Part shown: piece after piece, positions 47,451-57,700 of the stretch
Layout of the letters: every line of letters starts with the position of its first letter
Numbering within the stretch: position 1 is the stretch's first letter
NCBI GenBank assembly: GCA_032718475.1
Contig: JAUCBJ010004629.1
Location: forward strand, 1-64,000
DNA: 64,000 nucleotides
Source: Nemertoderma westbladi
Lineage: Eukaryota > Xenacoelomorpha > Nemertodermatida > Nemertodermatidae
Reading direction: 5' to 3'
Program-made: the position numbers and the translations under genes
The notes under the pieces: model-generated
The model's database searches: none
Seen by the model: only the letters and a program-made list of their open reading frames with translations
What the model was told of the DNA's origin: nothing

Positions 47451-48276
47451 TAGTCAGTATTTATGATGTTAAGATATTTCACAGGGTTTAGAGAATAGAA
47501 TACAATTATATTTGTTCTTTATTATATATTAGATTTATTTTACTTTATATTAGATCTTATTGCCTAAAATTTGCAGGAACATCAGTCTTGTAGCCCTTGT
47601 TATTCTTGTAGTCCTGTGAATGCCAGGTAGCCACTGACATTCCTGAAAGGTTTGCTGAAGTTAGTGACTGTTTTCGATAACGGCAGAAGAAATGATGTGC
47701 TTGTGCAATGCACATTTGCACAAGCACCTCATGCACATACACAATGTGCATGGCTAATAAGGATGTTTCTGTACCTGTACAACTGTATATCTATAAACTG
47801 TGAGGTGGAATCTTCAGTTAGGTGTTCGGCAACGAAACTACCCCCTAACCCTAGAGGTTTATCGCAAACTCTGTGTAGTGATTGGTCCCCTATTATATTA
47901 AAAAGCAGCTGGATGGGATGAAGGAAGTCATCTTAGTTCCGTTCGCAGTTCACAAATATTTGACAATGAAAACACCACCTATTAAAAATAAATCGTATTC
48001 AATACAGTAGTAATTATTATAAACAATTACAAAGGAGCTACTATATTAAACAAACCATAAGAGGAGTAAACATACTACGACAAACAACACCTTACAATGT
48101 AAATGACTTACATAATGAGAGGTATATCATAATTATAAAAAATTGTGAATGCAATGCGTTGTGTAGTGCTGATAATATAATTAAACTATGTCATTGATTC
48201 ACTTGACTTTAATAATAATTCATTGTCAGCTAAATATCCATATCTGTAGTTATATATGATTTTTATGTGATCAATA

Positions 48277-48738
48277 TCAATTGCCTTCCAGTTTGTGTTT
48301 CTCTACAATGGTTGCCATCTGGTTGGTTTCGTAAATGTTCCAATAAACTAGGTTGAATAAGATAAACATGGAAGGAAATAATATTCTGGCAACCCTGTCG
48401 ACTTTGGTGACTTTATCCCCTTTAGGAAGTTGGAAGCAGGCGTGGTTGTATAATCTTTTGCGCGGTTCTGTTGCGGTCTCTGGGACTGTGGTGCCTCGCC
48501 ATTGGGCCCTTCGGGGCGAGAGGTAGCCCAAAGAGGGCGATCCGTGATTAGATGCGTTGTAGAGAGGTCGGCGAAGAGAACCAACACCTGAGGGGTGTCG
48601 TCGGGTACGCGGCGACGGAAGAGGTCGGATGTGTTCAGGGATGTCTACCCAAGAGTTTTCTTTCCGAGGAAGTGTTGGCGAATCGTTCACAGTGAAGGTC
48701 GACAGACGAATTGCAACGAGATCGTTATGGGAGAATGC
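48277..48738 (-). CDS. Receptor last exon: M3-M4 loop and M4
   Basis: Acceptor TTTCCCTGCAG before GCA. Encodes [19 protein letters not shown], a basic, proline-rich intracellular loop ([21 protein letters not shown]), then [20 protein letters not shown] and YWNIYE as M4, and a tail unusually long for the family (about 20 residues after M4) to TGA at 48,277-48,279. Confidence 0.88.
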   Translation of the reverse strand, partial: AFSHNDLVAIRLSTFTVNDSPTLPRKENSWVDIPEHIRPLPSPRTRRHPSGVGSLRRPLYNASNHGSPSLGYLSPRRAQWRGTTVPETATEPRKRLYNHACFQLPKGDKVTKVDRVARILFPSMFILFNLVYWNIYETNQMATIVEKHKLEGN

Positions 48739-51700
48739 CTGCAGGGAAAATTTGAAAATACAGGAAACAATCAGGTCATCCATATTACCAATTATAATAG
48801 ATAGAAATAGAAAAATATGTTAAATGTGGTAAAGGCAGACATAAAAAAATGTCATGATTCCCCCCTGACTCACATTCATGTACTCCCTGTCCTGTGCGAT
48901 CTGTTTCCTTACAGTCTCAATCTTAGCCTTCACTCTTGTCATATCATGGACCCGGACTTTCCACTGGTTGTAATTCACAATAGCGAACTCGATCAGTGCC
49001 GCAAAGACAAAGGCGAAACTGGCCAGAAGATAAACGTCGATGGCTTTAACATAAGAGAATGGAGGTAAGGATGATCTTGCCTGACCAAAGATTGTACTCA
49101 TTGTCAACACTGTAGTAATTCCTAGAAATACAAAGTTTTTTCAGTACAAACATAGCACATTTCGTAAAGCTTATTGTAGCAATATAACTGTTGCCATATA
49201 TATTGCTAGCTTTTATATACTAGCTTCGTTTTTTATCAATAGATCTAATAAAAATTAAAATAGCATCACTTTATAGGAGCTGTAAAATAACTAATATGTC
49301 AAATGTCTACGAGCATTCCGTGTTTAATAATAATGAATGGGAGAATATTTTAGGCATGTTAGGCCAAGGAATACCTGTTCACCACCATGGGTGATCTTCC
49401 ACAGTAAACCCTTCCACTGTGTTTCCCAAGTTGCCTTGGTTCCCATTCATCGACCAGTGAAGGATGAAAGCCAGGGTTGGGGTATGGCATTTAACCATAT
49501 TACCACTGGGGAGTTTAGACCATTAGCAGCACTGGCGGGTGGCCGATTTGGTCCCCCCCTGTATTTTTGTAATCATCCAATGAAATCCGACGAAATTTAG
49601 GGTGTAGGTGAAAAACTTATTGAAGAACATTTTCAAATCCAAAAAAAATGAAAATTTCATAAGGAGAGTATAATAATTTTCATGAAAAATAGAAGTAGTC
49701 CCAGGACAAAATATAAAATTCTTTGATATTCTAAAAATTCATAGTGTGGCATTGTTGGCTAGCGTTAGGTTAGTAGGTTTTTCACAACACTGAATCGAAT
49801 GTGATTATATTGGATTTCCGAAAATTGAACTGGATGCTATTTTTCGTGCATTTAACCCTATTAGTACCGGGCTATAAAATGTTGTACAAATACCGGGGGG
49901 GGGGTCATATTGACCCCCCCCCCCCCCCCCCCCTCTAAAATCTACAAATATTTACGAAAACGTCTGATTTTTTGTTTGTACGTAGGTATCACTTGTCTGG
50001 ATCCGACCGAAAAAAAAATTTTCGAAAAAATGTACTGGGGTGGTTATATTGCAGCACCAAAATTACAAGTAGTGCACAATTTTCACCAAATTTGAAAGTT
50101 ACATTTTCGGCTAATTATTTTTCAATACAGGTTTTCTGGGGTGCAAAATACATTGGAAAATATTAAAAAATGATATGATTACTATAAATGGCTGTTTAGT
50201 CCTCTCTGCGTAGGAAAAAAATGAAAAAACAAGTAACCAGCACTTTTCAGTTAGAACACAAAATTTTTAATTCACTTATACGATGCTATAAATTCACATT
50301 TTCAGGTTTTCGAGGGCGCTGATTCTAATGGAATACATTTCTAATGTGCCAGATCATTGCTACTTGTATTTTTGGCGTAATTTGGCAAATTTTGGTGCTA
50401 GCACCAAATTTCGTACCCATCACCAAAAAGTACAAGTTAGCGATGTCCAGTGCTGTTTTTATTGATTCCATCGGATTCAGGACCCTCATAAACCCGTATA
50501 ACGCAAGAAACAAGGTGATACTATCTACTTATCAATTTGCATATTTTCCAAAATTTGGTGCTGGCACAACAATTTTCACCCACCGGTGAAAAATACAAGT
50601 TTGAGAACTCTTATGAAATTTTTACTGATTCCATTGAATTCAGAACCATCACAAACCCGTATAACGCAAGAAACAAGGTGACACAATCAATTGATATATT
50701 TGATGGTTTTCAAAATTTGGTGCTAGCACCACATTTTGCACCCACATCCGAAAAATACAAGTTTGCGATGTCTAGTTCGATAATTATATTTTCCATTGAA
50801 TTCAGAACAGCCATAAACCTCTAAAACGCAAGAAATAAATTGTCACAAGCAATTTTATCTATTGAATGGATTTTCAAAATTTCGTGCTAGCACCAAAATT
50901 TGCACACAGCACCGAAAAATACAAGTTTGATACGCTTGGTGCAACTCGTATATATTTCATCAAATCCAGAAACCCAAAAAACCCCAATTGCGTAAAAAAC
51001 AAGTTTCAAACTTTCAATTTACAAAATTGACTTATTTCAAAATTTGGTGCTGGCACCAAAATTTGGTACCCGCCGAAAAATACAAGTTTGAAATTTCTAA
51101 ATCAATTGATATGAATTCCATCAAATTTCTAACACCAAAAAACCGGTGTAAATCAAAAATAGAGATGTTACAATTCATATTTAATGAAATGTAATTTTCA
51201 AAAAACGTCTCAAAAAAAGTGCCAAAAGTAGGGTTAAAAAATGGTGCTATAACTCGAAAAGTACCCAATATTTTTGAAAACGGTTTTCACTACTAGGAAG
51301 ACAATAGATTTTTAGGAAAAGTCATAAAATTTCAGATTCCCAACTGCGTTTGTTTCAGAATTATAATAAAAAAACCATGGGAGGGGTCATATTGACCCCC
51401 CCCCCCGGGTTTAATAGGGTTAAGAAGTGGGCATGGCACTTCAAATTTTGAAAAATACGATATTCGCAACATGCCCCGAAGTTTTGATTTCAACGCCTCT
51501 ATTGGTGTTCTGGACTGCTGAATCGATTGAGAGTAATATAGAAGCCTGAATACGTAGTTGTTCGTCACTTTTGAAGCACCAAAATTACAAAATATGATGT
51601 ACCTCTAAGAATTGAGGCTTCTATATTACTTTCAATTGATTCAGCGGGCAAGAAAACCCATAAAAATGCGTTGAAATCAAAACTTTAGAGTATTTAACGA

Positions 51701-54700
51701 ATATTGCAATTTTGAAAATTTGAGGTGCCACGCCCTAATTTTGGTGCACCAAAAATTACGTACCACTACACTTCCATACTTATATCGAGTAGTAGAATGC
51801 TCCCGACGAATTAGAATCAATAAAAAAATCCCCAACATAAATAATTACGAACTCAGAAATGACGTTGTAAAATTCGAAAATTTCAAAAAAATTCTGCTGG
51901 GGACCAAATTTTGAGATAGCACCCACATCGAAAAATAGAAATCTAATTGCAACGCCGCTTTTTGCAATGATGCGCCATGAAATTTAACTAATTCTCGTAA
52001 AAAATTAGGCAGGTACATAATGTTGTTGCATAGATACAGAAATTAAAAAAGTTTAGAAAGTACTACTTTTTTAAAACTAGTTTAAAAAGTAATAATTATG
52101 GTAAATAGTTTCAGTATCAATCAGGGTGAGTCGCCAAGGAGGCAGATACAACTTAAATGAATTACATTAAACGATATCAGGATGAAGCAACAAATAATTA
52201 CAATTAATCCCTGTTCCAGTGAGCACTGTTTGAGCGTGGATCCGGAAGTCGCGTAATGGGAAGGAATGGGCCGTATTGAATAGTCTGTTTAGGATTTGGA
52301 AGTCCCATAGAATAAAAGGGAATCTCAAGGTTCGATTATTTAGGGCAGCAGTAGTACCAGTACTCCTATAAGGGAGTCCATGCTGTTCTCTAACTGCTGA
52401 GGACACCAAATCTCTTGGTGGCACTTATACAAGAATGCTAAGCCGGGTTCATTGTATCAAGTACAATGAACAGATCTCCAATCAGACTCTTTACAACTAA
52501 CATTTGAGGTCTTTCATGAGTCCCCCTCGCTTGACACTTGAACGGAGCCGCCTCTGCTTTGTAGGACATTACTTTTGCCGTGAGTACCAGCTAGTGCACA
52601 ATGGTGTCCTTTGGACGCTTCATGGAGTGAATAAGCATGGTTAACAGCCCATGGCTTTCTTGCAGATGCAAATAATCTACCAAATATCATGGGTGACAGG
52701 AATTTTTACAGGTATAACTCTGTCGAGAAGAGGCGCAGCAGTTTTAATAGCCAGAGGTAATGTTCACTGGGCAACACCACACTTAATAGCTGGCCACACT
52801 TTATAAATATATTCTTACAAACACTAAACAAACCGGCAACTTCCCTCCTATAATTCAGTAATAAAAGCATTTTATTTGAATAAAATACCTTTTATTATTG
52901 ATTTCCCATATATTATAAAGGGAAAAGTTTTTAAAAGTCTTCAAAACTATTTTATTTTTAAGTAATTTTATGTTTATAAGCAACGCACCCAATGCTACTC
53001 GCGCAGAACTGGCTTCATGATTGATCCAAAATGAGATCCAACTCAGCATAACAACGAGAATGCAAGGCATATAAGTCTGCAGAGAAAAGTATCCGATGTC
53101 ACGTCGTAGATAGAAGACCAAGTATAGTCTAGTGTAGCTTCCAGTCTCAAATACTTGAACAGTCTAAACAAAACGGAAATTAATTAGTTGGGCCTAAGGT
53201 TATATTGTTTATTTACCGCCACTACTGCCATCGCAGAACTGATCAACATGTGTATGATGATCTTGTTGTATTTCAGCCGGCTGATTAGTGTTAACCATTG
53301 GTGATGGTCAGCCATTGATAATTTTTTTTTTTTTTTTTTTAGTTAATTTAAATTTTTAGGCTCATTAAGCCAAGGAATACCTGTTCACCACCATGGGTGA
53401 TCTTCCACAGTAAACCCTTCCACTCAAATTTTTTCATAATTTAAATAATAACAATTTAGATAAAAATAAATTTTTTTGGGAAAACTAGTTTTCGGAGTTT
53501 TAAATACGATCAAGCAGTGAGAAGAGGTGATTTTTCCTGATTCATCTACAAAACACACTGGAATTGGGGAGCTACATTGCTGACCCCGAAGTCAATATTT
53601 ATCATCTTATGTATTAGATTTCTGAAGCGCATTTTATTTCGCATTCGCGATATTGCTAGAAACAGTTTTACATCATTCAAAATTTCTTACTTGAGCGAAG
53701 TTGGGCATAGATGGCACACAATTAATCATAACGCACAGTTTTAATCTTACTGACACGGTTTCAAAGTAATTAAAGAACTTTATAGACCCGGTTCACAATA
53801 ATTTAGGAAACTTACTGACCTTGTTCACGTATCGGTAAACAACCTGATACTGTGGAAGTTGTTGCCCAATCAACCCAGTGATAGCTCGTTCTTTCTTCCA
53901 GGCCAGCATCATGTCATTATCTGAGTAACCATCTGGGAATAATTAGTAAGAAGCTCTGATTATAGTCCAGCAGCAGGCTGAGTACACGCCCCTCTCCATC
54001 CTATTCTATAACCCCATTAACAAATTAAGTATTCCAGGAATAATCAAGGACCATATAGCTTCAACCTAAGAGTTGCATAACTGCATAACATTAAGTCTCG
54101 AGATTATTGTAATCTTGTTTTCAAATATTATAATTTATAATGAAATATACCGGATTATGGCTCGTGCAGTACTTTTACTGTATTTTATTGAATGGAATGT
54201 TCGTATGAATTACGAAAAACAAAGAAACTCTAAAAATACAATAACAATAGTATAATAATTATAGTCGTGTTGAAATAAAACAGTTCTCAGTTTCGATTTT
54301 AAAATTTGCAATGTAGTGGCTGATCGCACATCATTGCGGCATGGTGGTGGTTTATTTACCATTATAACAGTGCAGTATTTTATACCAGTGTACAGTCGTA
54401 CTGTAAAATATTATTTGAATTTCCCTCCAAATAACATGGGTGATGGTGGGTTTTTACATTATTTTTATTCATTTATTAATATTTCGCTATACAATTCTAC
54501 ATCGGTTTATCTCAACTAACAACTTTCAACTTGCAGACTGCAGTTCTGAACGTCGTGTGGAAACTTGTGCAACACCATCTTACAGGCTGCTGTTATGGTT
54601 ATTCGTAGACCATAGGTTATATTACCGTTACGATATATTCGCAGCAAGCGATTCTTTACCGTGACGTCACCAAGCTAGATTAAAATTGCAAATATATAAA

Positions 54701-57700
54701 GTTTAGCTTTTATTATTTTATAACAGCACTTTAGAATTTCTTAATGAATAATTTATCTGATGCTTATATGTTTATATTATCCAGTGTCCAAGCAGCGAGG
54801 AAGGGTTTACGAGCCTAAAAGAATCTCCCATTCATCATACAGTGTTCAGGTGTTTTAATCCATCAAAATATAAATGTTTATATTATATACTCGTACTCTA
54901 TGAATTAGATCGGGAAACACAACAGGGGGGGGGGGGGGGGGGGGGGGGGTGATCGGCGAATTAATATTTCGTCTCAATGTTAGAGACACGGGGGCGAAAG
55001 TGAACGCAAATCCCATCTTGGCGAATTATTATCAACCCTCAATGTTTAGGGAAATGAGTAGGTTACAGTTGCACGTTATTTTAACCAAAACAATAAACTA
55101 AGCACAATAGAACAGGTTATATTTTATTTTTGAGAGTAATCATCTGTTATTTGCGTCCAATTTCACCTGGAGAGGGTTTAATGGTGGTTTTCGTTGGTTT
55201 TATGTGAAAGAGCATGTGAAAAAACCCCAGAGAGCAATTTTACTTCAAAAAAAAATTACATTGGCTGAGTTATAGCGATTTTAAAACGCTAAATTAACAA
55301 CATCGAAAAATCAGGCCGTTTCAGAAAACTGCACTAGTGACGTCACTAGTGCAACAGTAAATGCTCATTGGTTACTATACAATATAAATCTCTTAGTAAC
55401 TAAAATAAATAATGTAGCTAATATATATTTAGTGTGTTAAGATTACATTATTTGATATCCTTATGGCGGCAATTGATTCATAACAAGTTAAATATTCCAG
55501 AAGAATATTTATTTCTCCCAAAACGTACAGTTGTTAGATATAAAAATAAAACATATTTTGTAGCTAAAACTGCCAGGTGGTAGAAATCCAGTAGCTTATT
55601 GATGTTTTATTAAGCTTCAAAACTAAGATTACTTTAGATTAGATTGTGGATTCGCACTTTTTCGATTGCAATTACTTTTATATAAGTTAAATTATTGATT
55701 TCAAAATAGCATTGATAGTTATCAATAATTCTAGAATAGTTAAGTTGTAGCTAACCCTTATTTCAGTTAAATAGCTAACTCAAATATTGGCCTACTACTG
55801 CACATTATTACGGACAGTAGCTGCGTTTATACTAAAAATAATATATCCACTAAAAGGCACTACTACAGTATGTGTACCCATGACCGGGATATTTTTGTAG
55901 TAGTTTTTGCTACTTTTATTGTTTTTTATGTTCTATGTCATATTAGCTCTATAGTTTTGCAAAAAAAAATGTTCTAGAACAAATCTTTCTCTTTCTCTTT
56001 GTACGACATTGGTTGCAATCTGATGACTGCAGTCTCATTGGTTGGTCTGGGTACAGACGGGTGCAATTTGGTTTGTGGCGGTCAATTTAAATGAGTTGAA
56101 ATTCTGCAAATCTTGGGCAATCTTTCTTGTTCTAGAAGATATTTTAACAAATTTATAATTCCTAATAATACACCTTAAAATGTAAATCTGTTGCCATTAA
56201 ATACTTCAAAATATTATTCTAGAATGTTTTTTAATGTTTACAGTAGTAGCTTTACTTTAACTGTTTTCATTAAATAAAATGCCACGTCACGAAAACAAAA
56301 AGTGCTCTAAAGATCCAAATATTATTGAGATTTCCAAAGAATAGTATAAAAGAAAAGTACATAATTTCGAAAAATTAATTTTAAATTAATTTTAATAATA
56401 GCTAGAAAAGATAACTTGGAAAATCACTAGCTAGCCTGATTATTTGTATTTAAAAAAATTTTTTATTAATGTTTATAGATAAATAAACTATGTATTACAC
56501 ATAATTACTAATTTTTAAGAAATTTTTTTTATTTTATTTTTTTTTTAATAATAGCTAATTTGGAAAATCACTAGCTAGCCTGATAATATGTATTTTTAAT
56601 GTTTATAGATAAATAAACAATTTATTACACATAATAATAAATTTTTAATAAATTTTTTTTTTTATATAAAAATGTTCTAGAACAAAAAAATTTGTTCTAG
56701 AACATAATTTTTTTAGCTAACATGAAATAGAATAGTTATAAATAAAAAAGTAGCAAAAACTAGCTATAGTGAAAAAAATATGGTCATGGGTACACATACT
56801 GTAGTAGTGCCCCACTAAAATACATCAAATAATGAGATAGCAAGTATAGAATAATTATTGACAGGGTCGCAAATGCCAAAAGACGCTCACGTAATGGAGC
56901 GGGTTTCTTCAAGTGCGACATATATTGCGGTGTGCCAAAATGCCCCAATAATTCCATCAATGTCAGGAGAATATATCTGTAAGTGTTCCGCATGGAATAA
57001 AAAGAAGAAAGCTGTGGTTCACCAAATCTGGGAGACATGATGCCGAGAACGCAAACTTAAGTACACGTATCTACTTCTGCCCCTATTGAATATAAATTGT
57101 AGTTATAAATAAATTAATACAATTAATTGAGTGGTTATATGGGGTGAGTACAAAACAAAGACCAATGACCTAATTAAGTAACCTGCATAATCTTGTAACA
57201 TGTGTTAACTCTAGTTTATTGTTTTGGTTCCCCGAACACGCCTCTGTAACCTGCTCATTTAAATGGCAATGGGCACTGTACAAAACAAAGAGGTAAATTC
57301 GCGTTAGGTCCCTAAGAGCGTTAGCCCCCATTTAAGGTAGCGGGCTAGTAAAGGAGCAGGTGACAGAGGCGTGTTCGGGGAACCAATAACTGTATAATAA
57401 CTTTTACTAGCACCCCTGTAGCTACTATTGAAAAATGCTCCTTAAAATTCTAGAATTTTTACCATCTTGCTAAATAACTTGACAAAAAAACGAAATAATT
57501 TCCATCTAGTGCTAATCTACCCATCCCGCATTGTTCGTTGTAAAAACGATTAAAAAGTCTATTAATGAAACGCCTGGCAGTATTTAGCTAGCTATATTTG
57601 TTTTTAGCTACAGCTCTATGGTATGGTATGGGCGAAATAAATATTATTCTAGAATAATTAACTTGATATGAATAATTTGCCTCCATACCGCTATCCTATA

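Larger units (their letters stand above)
39199..47955 (+). repeat. Tandem segmental duplication, copy 2
   Basis: Direct repeat of copy 1, with no insertion at the position of the 7.9-kb element (join at about 40,158). About 1.85 kb (40,293-42,140) are present here and absent from copy 1, just upstream of the transporter gene. It ends near CGCAGTTCACAAATA (47,945-47,958). Confidence 0.85.
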
